NCBI GenBank assembly: GCA_040882845.1
Contig: JBBEAM010000007.1
Coordinates: forward strand, 620,001-684,000
Reading direction: 5' to 3'
Length of the DNA stretch: 64,000 bases
Source of the DNA: JBBEAM01 sp040882845
GTDB taxonomy: Bacteria; Pseudomonadota; Alphaproteobacteria; Kiloniellales; DSM-21159
Notes under the pieces: model-generated
What the model was told of the DNA's origin: nothing
What the model saw: the letters and a program-made list of their open reading frames with translations, nothing else
The model's database searches: none
Translations under genes and position numbers: made by a program
Part shown: in pieces, positions 17,194 through 26,416 of the stretch
How the letters are laid out: each line of letters begins with the position of its first letter
Position numbering within the stretch: the first letter of the stretch is position 1

Positions 17194-18360
17194 CTAGGCG
17201 TTATCGGCCTTGGTCCGCGACTCGGTGTAGGCCTGATCCGATAGCGCCGTCCAGCCGACCACGTCCTTGCGGAAGGTGGTGTAGCTGTCCAGAACCCGCT
17301 TGCCGATATCGTCGCTGCCGGTCTCGTTGACGACCTCGACGGAGGCCTTGCCGATGGCGTTGAAGATCTCGTCGGAGAACCTGTGCAGCTGCACGCCGTG
17401 CTCGTCGAGCAGCGTTGCCAGAGAACCGCCGTTACGGGCGTTGAACTCGGCCAGGGTGTAGCCGTCTTCGCCGGCGCAACAGGCTTTGATCAGCTCCTTG
17501 TCGGAATCGCTGAAGCTCTCCCAAACGTCCAGGTTCCAGGTGCACTCGAGGCCGGAGCCCGGCTCGTGGAAGCCCGGATAGTAGTAGTGCTTGGTGATCT
17601 TGTAGAAGCCGAAGGCGAGATCGTTCCAGGGGCCGACCCACTCGGTGGCGTCGATCGTACCAGACTGCAGGGCCGGGAAGATTTCGCCGCCCGGCAGGGC
17701 GACGGCCGAGGCGCCGAGCCGGCGCAAAACTTCTCCGCCCAGGCCTGGCATACGCATGGTCAAACCCTTCAGGTCTTCAAGGCTGTTGATTTCCTTGTTG
17801 AACCAGCCGCCAAGCTGGGACCCGGTGTTGCCGGCCAGGAGGCCCTTGAGGTTGAAGCCCGCGGCAAGCTCGTCCCACAGCTCCTGGCCGCCGCCATGGT
17901 AGATCCAGGCGTTGAGTTCGTTCGGGGTGAAGCCGAGCGGCACGGCGGTGAAGAAGTTGAAGGCCGGATGCTTGCCCTGCCAGTAGTAGGCGGCGGAGTG
18001 CATGCAGTCGGCGGTGCCCGAGGAGACCGCATCGAAGGACTCGAACGGAGGCACCAGCTCACCGGCGGCGAAGAGCTTGACCGTGAGGCGTCCGTCGGTT
18101 GCGGCAGTGATGCGGTCGGCGACGCGCTGTGCCCCGGTGCCCAGACCTGGAAAGTTCTTCGGCCAGGTGGTGACCATCTTTAGCTCACGCATACCGGACG
18201 ATACTGCAGGAGCGGCCGGTTCCGCTGGTGCCGGAGTCTCTGCTACGGGTTCTGGCTCAGGCGCAGGCGCCTTTATTTGGGACGACATGACGCCGTAAGT
18301 CGCACCCGCGCCGACGACAACGCCACCAGCAGCTCCTGTCAGAAAATCACGACGATTCAT
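17194..18360 (-). CDS. dctP: TRAP transporter substrate-binding protein (DctP/TakP family)
   Basis: Periplasmic receptor of the TRAP system encoded with dctQ and dctM. The N-terminus MNRRDFLTGAAGG has a twin-arginine motif, so export by Tat in folded form is likely. A linker rich in Pro, Glu and Ala follows. The mature part begins at ELKMVTTWPKNFPGLG and carries FAAGELVPPFE, GGWFNKEIN, RMPGLGGEVLRRLG and WVGPWNDLAFGFYK. These are features of the 2-oxoacid/mannitol-chloroaromatic branch, where an Arg such as that in RMPG binds the carboxylate. A carboxylate ligand is inferred. It resembles the protein at 34777-35865. Confidence 0.93.
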   Translation of the reverse strand: MNRRDFLTGAAGGVVVGAGATYGVMSSQIKAPAPEPEPVAETPAPAEPAAPAVSSGMRELKMVTTWPKNFPGLGTGAQRVADRITAATDGRLTVKLFAAGELVPPFESFDAVSSGTADCMHSAAYYWQGKHPAFNFFTAVPLGFTPNELNAWIYHGGGQELWDELAAGFNLKGLLAGNTGSQLGGWFNKEINSLEDLKGLTMRMPGLGGEVLRRLGASAVALPGGEIFPALQSGTIDATEWVGPWNDLAFGFYKITKHYYYPGFHEPGSGLECTWNLDVWESFSDSDKELIKACCAGEDGYTLAEFNARNGGSLATLLDEHGVQLHRFSDEIFNAIGKASVEVVNETGSDDIGKRVLDSYTTFRKDVVGWTALSDQAYTESRTKADNA

Positions 18361-18433
18361 TATTGCCTCCCCAGGCAGTTATTTGATTTTTATGGAATCC
18401 CTACAAAACTTAGGGACGACCAAGATCAGTCAG

Positions 18434-18462
18434 AGAATAGGTGCAGTCGCGAAGCTTCGCAA
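18434..18462 (-). promoter_or_regulatory. candidate promoter of the dctPQM operon
   Basis: Read on the minus strand: TTGCGA at 18462-18457, a 17-base spacer and TATTCT at 18439-18434, 74 bases upstream of the dctP start. The 158-base gap between bpt and dctP is clearly richer in A and T than its surroundings, which fits a promoter region. Confidence 0.4.
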
Positions 18463-18518
18463 TGCTTTACGAATGCGGTGTCAATTTGCCATAAACGATT
18501 GTTAGTTAAGTAGAATTT

Positions 18519-19277
18519 TCAGACGACTTCCCGCCACTGTCCAGCCTGCAGGCCCTGCAGCGGACGGAAGCGGCGCTTGTAGTCCATCTTATCGGCGCCC
18601 TCGACCCAATAGCCGAGATAGACGTAGGGCAGGCCGCGTGCCCGGGCAGCCTCGACCAGCCAGAGGATCATGTAGCTGCCAAGCGAACGGCGGCTCTGGG
18701 CCGTGTCGAAGAAGCTGTACACTGCCGAGGGGCCGTCGATCAGCCAGTCGGTGAGGCAAGCGGCAACCAGGGTGCCTTGGGGATCCCGCAGCTCGATCAG
18801 CGAGCTCTGCAGCGCTGTATCGTCGACCATGGCCTGGTAGTTCTCGAAATCCATGTCCGCCATTTCGCCGTCGCCGTGACGCGAGGTCAGATAGGCGTCG
18901 AACAGTTCGTACTGTTCCAGGGTGGCGACGCTGCGCTCTTCGCTGACCCGCAGATCGGCATTGAGGTTGAGGATGCGGCGCAGATTGCGGCCGGGCTGGA
19001 AGCGCTCGACATCGATCCGCACCGGCACGCAGGCCTGGCAGTCCTGGCAGGCCGGGCGGTAGGCGAAGTGGTGGCTGCGCCGGAAGCCGGCCCGCGAGAG
19101 GGAATCGTAGACCCGTTTGGCGCCGGGCCCCTGCAGCTCGGTGATCAGTTTGCGCTCGAAGCGGTTGGCGAGGTAGGGGCAGGGCACTTCCTGCATCACG
19201 AAGAAGACCTGCGGCGGTGCGCTGAAGGGACCGTCGGCGCGGCTGGTGCTGTTCTCCCGGGGAAGGTCCTTGCCCAT
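18519..19277 (-). CDS. bpt: aspartate/glutamate leucyltransferase (Bpt)
   Basis: Aminoacyl-tRNA protein transferase that adds Leu to proteins with N-terminal Asp or Glu, marking them for the ClpS/ClpAP N-degron pathway. The family N-terminal block is present as VPCPYLANRFERKLITEL near residue 30. The cysteine-rich piece ACQDCQACVPVRIDVERF lies near residue 75, and DMDFENYQAMV, AVYSFFDT and YVYLGYWV follow. I start at the ATG at 19277 (252 residues, MGKDLPREN), 13 bases after the alpha-E stop. The open frame further upstream lies within that gene. Confidence 0.92.
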   Translation of the reverse strand: MGKDLPRENSTSRADGPFSAPPQVFFVMQEVPCPYLANRFERKLITELQGPGAKRVYDSLSRAGFRRSHHFAYRPACQDCQACVPVRIDVERFQPGRNLRRILNLNADLRVSEERSVATLEQYELFDAYLTSRHGDGEMADMDFENYQAMVDDTALQSSLIELRDPQGTLVAACLTDWLIDGPSAVYSFFDTAQSRRSLGSYMILWLVEAARARGLPYVYLGYWVEGADKMDYKRRFRPLQGLQAGQWREVV

Positions 19278-19290
19278 GGGTTCGCTCGTT

Positions 19291-20283
19291 TCAGGCCTCG
19301 GCCGCGCTCGGCTCGGCTTCGCTGCGCAGCCCGTCATCGTAGCCGAAAAAGTCGCGGCCGATGAGTGCCGCGATTTCCAGCAGCGCAAGCTGGATGCCGT
19401 CGATGAACTCGTGCAGCCCGGAGCGGATCACCTGATCGATGCCAATCTCGTTCAGGACCGTGCGCAGCTCGTCCAGCTTTTCCAGCGCCTCGGCACCGCC
19501 GCGCAGGCGGTAGCGCGACCGCAGCAGGGTCAGGCGCCGGTCGGCAAGATCGATACAGGCCGAAACCGAGCGCGGGAAGGAGGGGTTGAACAGCATGAAC
19601 TCGGCGACCTTGTCGTGCTGCATGCCGCTGGGATGGATTCGGCGGAAGGCATGGTAGCCGGCCGCCGAGCGCAGCAGGGCGTTCCACTGGCTGACGTCGA
19701 GCGGCGAACCGACTGCGTGAACGCTGGGCAGCAGGGTCAGATACTTGACGTCGAGCATCCGCGTCGTCTGGTCGGCCCGCTCCAGGCTGCGGCCGATCTC
19801 GTAGAAGTACCAGCCTTCGTCCCGATAGAAAGTGCCTTCGGTGATGCCGGTATGGGTCTGGCAGGACTCCTTGACCAGGGCGCAGAGCCGGGCGAGCCGT
19901 TCCTCGGCCACGTCCTCGACGTGGAAGCCGCACACCCGGTTGTAGAAGATGTTGAGGTTGGTCCACATCTCCGTGGAGATCAGGGGCCGCAGGGTGCGGG
20001 CATTCTCCCGCGCCGCGCGCACGCAGGACAGGATCGATCCGGGATTCTTCTCGTCCAGCACATAGTAGTAAATGACATTGCGGGCGTCGGCAGTGTCATA
20101 GCGGTCATCGAAGTCTTCTTCGTCGGCATAGAGCTGCAGGATCGAGGCCCAGTTCTGGCTGCCCTGGTTGTTGCGGCTGAAACTCTCGTTGACGTCGAGG
20201 ATGCGGGCCAGATTCTCGGCCCGCTCGACGTAGCGGGCCATCCAGTAGATCGCCTCGGCGTAGCGCGACAGAAGATTGCTCAT
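19291..20283 (-). CDS. alpha-E domain protein (DUF403)
   Basis: All-helical protein of 330 residues with the diagnostic N-terminus LLSRYAEAIYWMARYVERAE, followed by NLARILDV. Proteins of this family are encoded beside circularly permuted ATP-grasp ligases and are predicted partners in making or attaching a peptide. Its start overlaps the stop of the ATP-grasp gene (ATGA at 20280-20283), and bpt follows after 13 bases, so all three are probably one operon. The biochemical role is not known. Confidence 0.9.
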   Translation of the reverse strand: MSNLLSRYAEAIYWMARYVERAENLARILDVNESFSRNNQGSQNWASILQLYADEEDFDDRYDTADARNVIYYYVLDEKNPGSILSCVRAARENARTLRPLISTEMWTNLNIFYNRVCGFHVEDVAEERLARLCALVKESCQTHTGITEGTFYRDEGWYFYEIGRSLERADQTTRMLDVKYLTLLPSVHAVGSPLDVSQWNALLRSAAGYHAFRRIHPSGMQHDKVAEFMLFNPSFPRSVSACIDLADRRLTLLRSRYRLRGGAEALEKLDELRTVLNEIGIDQVIRSGLHEFIDGIQLALLEIAALIGRDFFGYDDGLRSEAEPSAAEA

Positions 20284-21734
20284 TCCAGCACCCAGGTATC
20301 CTTGGAGCCGCCGCCCTGGGAGGAATTGACGATGATCGAGTTTTTCTTCAGGGCAACCCGCGTCAACCCGCCGGGCAGTACCCAGGTCGACTTGCCGGTC
20401 ACCGCGAAGGGCCGCAGGTCGACATGCCGCGGCTCGATTCCGTCCTCGACCAGCGTGGGAGAAACCGAAAGCTCGATCATCGGCTGGGAGATGTAGTTGC
20501 TGGGGTCGGCCTCGATCAGCTTGCGCGACTCCTCCAGCTCTTCCCGGCTCGATTTGGGACCGACCACGATGCCATAGCCGCCGGCCTCGCCGACCGGCTT
20601 GGTGACCAGACTTTCCAGGTTGTCCAGGGTGTAGGCCAGTCCCTGCTTCTCGCGGCAGATATGGGTTTCGACGTTGTCTATGATCGGATCCTCCGAGAGA
20701 TAATACTGGATGATCCGGGGCATGTAGGCATAGACCGCCTTGTCGTCGGCGACGCCGGTGCCGACGGCGTTGGCCAGGGCGACGTTGCCCTTGGCGAAGG
20801 CGCGCATCATGCCGGCCGCGCCCAGGGTGGAGTGCGGATTGAACACCTCGGGATCGAGAAAGTCGTCGTTGATGCGGCGGTAGATCACATGCACTGCGCG
20901 CAGCCCGGCGATGGTGCGCATGTACACCCGGTCGTCGCTTTCGACCACCAGGTCGCGGCCCTCGACCAGCGGCACGCCCATCTCCCGGGCCAGGAAGATG
21001 TGCTCGAAATAGGCGGAGTTATAGGTGCCCGGGGAAAGCAGCACGACCTGCGGATCGAGCACTTCGGGCGGCGCGATCTCCGACAGCGCCTCGTGCAGCT
21101 TCTGCCCGTAGTTCGAGACCGGCCGCAGCGGCAGGTTGGCCATCAGGTCGGGAAAGGCGCGCTGCATCAGGTGCCGGTTCTCGACCACGTAGGAGACGCC
21201 CGACGGCGAACGGCCGTTGTCCTCCAGGACCAGGAAGCGGCCGGCGCTGTCGCGCACGATATCGGTGCCGTTGATATGCACATAGCTGCCGTGGGGGACG
21301 TCGATCCCGACCATCTCCGGCCGGTAGGCGTCGTTCTGCAGCACCAGTTCGGCCGGGACGACCCCGTCCTTCAGGATTTTCTGGTCGTGATAGATGTCCC
21401 AGAGGAAGTGGTTAATCGCCGTCACGCGCTGGGTCACGCCGCGTTCGATGACGTCGAAGTCGGCCGCCGATAGCAGCCGCGGAATGACGTCGAAGGGCAG
21501 GATGCGGTCGATCGCGTCCTTCTGGGTATAAACCGTGAAGGTGATGCCGAAGTTGAACAGCTCGGTTTCTGCGTCGGCGGCGCGGGCGCGCAGCCGGACA
21601 AGGTCCATGGCGTTCAGGCGCTCACGCACCCTGCGGGCGTGATCGGCCGGCAGCTCGGCGGAGCCGAACATTTCGCAGAAATAGCCGCCGGGGTCGTACC
21701 CCGTCAGCGGGCTCTCGGCCTCGGCCAAGCTCAT
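20280..21734 (-). CDS. circularly permuted type 2 ATP-grasp protein (DUF404/DUF407)
   Basis: Predicted carboxylate-amine ligase of 484 residues. Recognisable parts are GYDPGGYFCEMFG at the N-terminus, the ATP-binding block FLVLEDNGRSPSGVSYVVEN near residue 167, LSPGTYNSAYFEHIFLAREM near 233, and PVGEAGGYGIVVGPKSSREE near 380. It precedes and overlaps an alpha-E gene, the usual pairing. The usual transglutaminase-like and proteasome-like partners are not next to it. The product is unknown, and adjacency to bpt is suggestive only. Confidence 0.9.
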   Translation of the reverse strand: MSLAEAESPLTGYDPGGYFCEMFGSAELPADHARRVRERLNAMDLVRLRARAADAETELFNFGITFTVYTQKDAIDRILPFDVIPRLLSAADFDVIERGVTQRVTAINHFLWDIYHDQKILKDGVVPAELVLQNDAYRPEMVGIDVPHGSYVHINGTDIVRDSAGRFLVLEDNGRSPSGVSYVVENRHLMQRAFPDLMANLPLRPVSNYGQKLHEALSEIAPPEVLDPQVVLLSPGTYNSAYFEHIFLAREMGVPLVEGRDLVVESDDRVYMRTIAGLRAVHVIYRRINDDFLDPEVFNPHSTLGAAGMMRAFAKGNVALANAVGTGVADDKAVYAYMPRIIQYYLSEDPIIDNVETHICREKQGLAYTLDNLESLVTKPVGEAGGYGIVVGPKSSREELEESRKLIEADPSNYISQPMIELSVSPTLVEDGIEPRHVDLRPFAVTGKSTWVLPGGLTRVALKKNSIIVNSSQGGGSKDTWVLE

Positions 21735-21869
21735 GGGAACTCCCTGTGTTCGACGTATGCGACCTTAGCGGCCGTTCGCTTGAAAGCAGTATGACAAGCA
21801 GTGGGCGGCGCTGTCACCTTCGCAGCGCAGCAAGGCAAGGCGGAAATCGCCCAAATCGCAAAGCCTCCC

Positions 21870-22385
21870 TCAGGAAGGCGCGGCCTGTCCGGCCAGCAGC
21901 CTCTGACGGCGCACCACGACGGTTCCGGAGAGAAAATCGTGCAGGGTGCGGTGACGGTCGTTGAACAGCGCCACCAGCAGGATCAGCGCGGAGGTCGGCG
22001 GCACGGTGACGTAGAACACCGCCGTCTGGATGAAGGCCTCGGCGTAGCTTGGCGGCAGGCCGGTCCAGGTCCGCACCTCGACGTCCATCGCCCGCATACC
22101 CGGCGTCGCGCCGCCGCTGCCGATGAAGAAGCTGTGATAGAGCAGCGGCAGGATCGCCGCGATCGCGAACAAGGGGCTGAGCAGGCCAAGCGAGATAATG
22201 GCGAGAATCCACAGCGCAATCCAAAGCGCGCCACCGATCAGGAGGAGAATCAGAACGTCGATGGCATAGCCGACCACGCGGCGCACGATGATCCCGTCGT
22301 AGAGATCCGGATCGTCGAGCGGATTGGGCGGCGTGAGTTTCCAGGCCGGGCTTTCGCGGCGGCTGGGTAGTTTGCTATCCGGCAC
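21870..22385 (-). CDS. RDD family membrane protein
   Basis: Small inner-membrane protein of 171 residues. RRVVGYAIDVLILLLIGG begins the first membrane segment, FFIGSGGATPGMRAMDVEV lies in the middle, and DRHRTLHDFLSGTVVV at the end is the typical RDD C-terminus. Function is unknown; some relatives affect ion or solute tolerance. It lies on the same strand as the ATP-grasp operon, 135 bases upstream of it. Confidence 0.88.
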   Translation of the reverse strand: MPDSKLPSRRESPAWKLTPPNPLDDPDLYDGIIVRRVVGYAIDVLILLLIGGALWIALWILAIISLGLLSPLFAIAAILPLLYHSFFIGSGGATPGMRAMDVEVRTWTGLPPSYAEAFIQTAVFYVTVPPTSALILLVALFNDRHRTLHDFLSGTVVVRRQRLLAGQAAPS

Positions 22386-22458
22386 GCGGATGTCTCCCTG
22401 TTCTGCGGCTTACTCCGCTATTTGGGGAGGAACCGAAGCAGTGCAAGCCGCCGCGCGG

Positions 22459-23619
22459 TCAGTCGAGCGCCTGCTTCAGGTCGGCGATCAGATCGTCGCC
22501 GTCCTCGACGCCGACCGAGAGGCGGACCAGACCGTCGCCGATTCCGAGCTCGGCGCGTTTGTCCTCGGGCAGCGAAGCATGGGTCATGATCGCCGGATGC
22601 TCGATCAGGCTCTCGACCCCGCCGAGGGATTCCGCCAGGGAGAAGATCCGCACCCGCTCCAGGAAGCGCCGGGCATTCTCCAGGCCGCCGCCGAGCACCG
22701 CCGTGACGATACCGCCGAAGCCCTGCATCTGGCGCTGTGCCAGTTCGTGCTGTGGGTGGCTCTTCAGCCCGGGGTAGTAAACCTTTTCGATCTTCGGATG
22801 CTCTTCCAGCCAGCGGGCGATCCGCAGGGCGTTGTCGTTGTGCCGCTCCATGCGCAGCGCCAGGGTCTTGAGGCCGCGCAGGGCGAGGAAGGCGTCGAAG
22901 GGGCCCTGCACACCGCCGATCGAGTTCTGCAGGAAGGCGAGCTGCTCGGCGAGCTCCTCGCTGCGGGTGACCGCAATGCCACCGACCATGTCGGAGTGGC
23001 CGTTGAGATATTTGGTCGCCGAGTGCACCACGATGTCGATGCCGTGCTCCAGCGGGCGCTGTACGAAGGGCGAGGCGAAGGTGTTGTCGGCGACGCTCAG
23101 GATGCCGCGCTTGCGGGCGATGGCGGCCACGGCCTCGAGATCGACCAGCTTGAGCAGCGGGTTGGTCGGGGTCTCGATCCAGATCATCTTGGTATCCGGC
23201 GTCAGCGCGGCCTCCAGCGCCGCGATGTCGGAAAGGTCGGCGAAACGGACGTCGAGGCCGGCGCTGCGCCGGCGCACCCGCTCGAACAGCCGGTAGCTGC
23301 CGCCGTAGAGGTCGTCCATGGCGACCACCTGGCTGCCGGCGTCGAGCAGCTCCAGCACCGTCGCCGTCGCCGCCATGCCGGAGGCGAAGGCGAAACCGGC
23401 GGTGCCGTCCTCCAGGTCGGCAATACAACGCTCGTAGGCGAGGCGGGTCGGGTTGGCCGTGCGGCTGTATTCGTAGCCCTTGTGAACGCCGGGGCTTTCC
23501 TGGACGTAGGTCGAGGTGGCGTAGATCGGCGTCATGATCGCGCCGGTGGTCGGATCGGGCTCCTGCCCCGCGTGGATCGAGCGGGTGTGGAAGGAGAGGC
23601 GGTTCCTGTTGTCGGTCAT
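22459..23619 (-). CDS. cystathionine gamma-lyase (or gamma-synthase/beta-lyase), PLP-dependent
   Basis: Member of the Cys/Met metabolism PLP family, 386 residues. Lys203 of HSATKYLNGHSDMVGG binds PLP, with YEYSRTANPTR near 50, ASGMAATATVL near 79 and DNTFASP near 178. Sequence alone does not separate gamma-lyase, gamma-synthase and beta-lyase. The upstream gene, six bases away, is a cystathionine beta-synthase, so I favour gamma-lyase acting in reverse transsulfuration to make cysteine from cystathionine. Confidence 0.88.
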   Translation of the reverse strand: MTDNRNRLSFHTRSIHAGQEPDPTTGAIMTPIYATSTYVQESPGVHKGYEYSRTANPTRLAYERCIADLEDGTAGFAFASGMAATATVLELLDAGSQVVAMDDLYGGSYRLFERVRRRSAGLDVRFADLSDIAALEAALTPDTKMIWIETPTNPLLKLVDLEAVAAIARKRGILSVADNTFASPFVQRPLEHGIDIVVHSATKYLNGHSDMVGGIAVTRSEELAEQLAFLQNSIGGVQGPFDAFLALRGLKTLALRMERHNDNALRIARWLEEHPKIEKVYYPGLKSHPQHELAQRQMQGFGGIVTAVLGGGLENARRFLERVRIFSLAESLGGVESLIEHPAIMTHASLPEDKRAELGIGDGLVRLSVGVEDGDDLIADLKQALD

Positions 23620-23624
23620 GAGCC

Positions 23625-25046
<1,422 letters not shown>

Positions 25047-25074
25047 GCGTCCTCCCAATGCGCGATGAAGCCAG

Positions 25075-25093
25075 GGCCGCGCGCCGCGCGGCC
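25075..25093 (-). repeat. GC-only hairpin between ilvA and the CBS gene
   Basis: Perfect eight-base stem GGCCGCGC/GCGCGGCC with a three-base loop, in the 112-base gap between threonine dehydratase and cystathionine beta-synthase. No T-run follows on either strand, so it may only attenuate or stabilise the transcript. Confidence 0.4.
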
Positions 25094-25158
25094 AGCCTAA
25101 GCTTTGCCAGAAGGTAAGGGTCTTTCCAAGCGGTGCAAGCCGAACGGCGGGACAGAAC

Positions 25159-26388
25159 CTATGAATTGGCGTCCAAGGCGCGGTTGGACAGCACCCGGCT
25201 GGAGAAGCCGCCGGCCTTCAGGGCATCGACGATCTCCTGCACGTGGGTGGCGTTGCGGGTCTCGACGATGATGTCGATCTCAGCCTGCTTGATCGGCACG
25301 TCGTAGAACAGGCGCTGATGCTGCACTTCGATGATGTTGCCGCCGTTGCGGCCGATCACCTCGGTCAGCTTGGCCAGCACGCCGGGCCGGTCGATGATGT
25401 CGATGCGCAGGCGCACCATGCGGCCGTCGCGCACCAGTTGGCGCGACAGCACGCCGGAGAGCAGGCGCACGTCGATGTTGCCGCCGCAGATCACCGTCGC
25501 GACCTTTTGCCCGGAGAAGCGCTCGCCGTGGGCCATCAGTGCGGCGATGCCGGCGGCGCCGGCGCCTTCCGCGACCAGCTTCTGGTTCTCGACCAGCATG
25601 GCGATGGCGAACTCGATGTCGGTCTCGTTGACCAGCAGGATCTCCTCGACCAATTCGCCGATGATCGCCCGGGTCAGCTTGCCCGGGTTCTTGACCGCGA
25701 TGCCGTCGGCCAGGGTGGTGCCGCCCGAGGTCGCCTTGAGGCCGCCGATCGACTGGTACATCGAGGGAAAGAGCTCGACCTCGACGCCGTAAAGCTTGAT
25801 CTTGGGGTTGGCCGCCTTGGCCGCGATGGCGATGCCGGAGATGATGCCGCCGCCGCCGATCGGCACCACGATGGCGTCGAGGTCCGGCCGGTCCTCCATG
25901 ATCTCCAGCCCGATGGTGCCCTGTCCGGCGACGATGAACTCGTCGTCGTAGGGGTGGACGAAGGTCAGATTCTCCTTCTCTGCGATTTCCCGCGCCGCGG
26001 TGGCGGAAACGTCCAGGGTGTCGCCGACCAGCACCACCTTGGCGCCGAAGGAGCGGGTGCGCTCGACCTTGGAGAAGGGCGCGAACTCTGGCATCACAAT
26101 GGTGGCGGGGATGCCCAGGCGCTGGGCATGGTAGGCGACGCCCTGGGCATGGTTGCCCGCCGACATCGCGATCACGCCGCTCTTGGCCTGTTCCGGTGTC
26201 AGGCTCTTCAGCTTGTAGAGCGCGCCGCGATCCTTGAAGGAGCCGGTGTACTGCAGATTCTCGAGCTTGAGATGGAGTTCGCAGCCGAGCTGGTCGGACA
26301 GCCGGGGGGAGGGCACGAGGGGCGTGCGGATCACCTCGCCGCCAATGGCTTCGGCGGCCGCGTGGATGTTCTCGATGGTCACCGCCAC
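25159..26388 (-). CDS. ilvA: threonine ammonia-lyase (threonine dehydratase)
   Basis: Converts threonine to 2-oxobutyrate and ammonia, feeding isoleucine synthesis or catabolism. PLP-binding Lys52 is in YTGSFKDRGALYKL, and the phosphate-binding glycine loop is near residue 185 (VPIGGGGIISGIAIAAKA). The C-terminal part, from about 325, is one ACT domain (RIDIIDRPGVLAKLTEVIGR). One ACT domain and 409 residues resemble the short class often found in alphaproteobacteria rather than E. coli IlvA. It ends 112 bases upstream of the CBS gene on the same strand. Confidence 0.92.
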   Translation of the reverse strand: MAVTIENIHAAAEAIGGEVIRTPLVPSPRLSDQLGCELHLKLENLQYTGSFKDRGALYKLKSLTPEQAKSGVIAMSAGNHAQGVAYHAQRLGIPATIVMPEFAPFSKVERTRSFGAKVVLVGDTLDVSATAAREIAEKENLTFVHPYDDEFIVAGQGTIGLEIMEDRPDLDAIVVPIGGGGIISGIAIAAKAANPKIKLYGVEVELFPSMYQSIGGLKATSGGTTLADGIAVKNPGKLTRAIIGELVEEILLVNETDIEFAIAMLVENQKLVAEGAGAAGIAALMAHGERFSGQKVATVICGGNIDVRLLSGVLSRQLVRDGRMVRLRIDIIDRPGVLAKLTEVIGRNGGNIIEVQHQRLFYDVPIKQAEIDIIVETRNATHVQEIVDALKAGGFSSRVLSNRALDANS

Positions 26389-26416
26389 GTCGCGATCCTC
26401 CCTGGTGTGCAGTCTT

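Noticed and set aside
25094..25158. possible SAM riboswitch before the cystathionine beta-synthase gene
   Set aside because: GCTTGCACCG occurs on the minus strand, but GATTTG, the P1 pairing and GCTAAA are absent.
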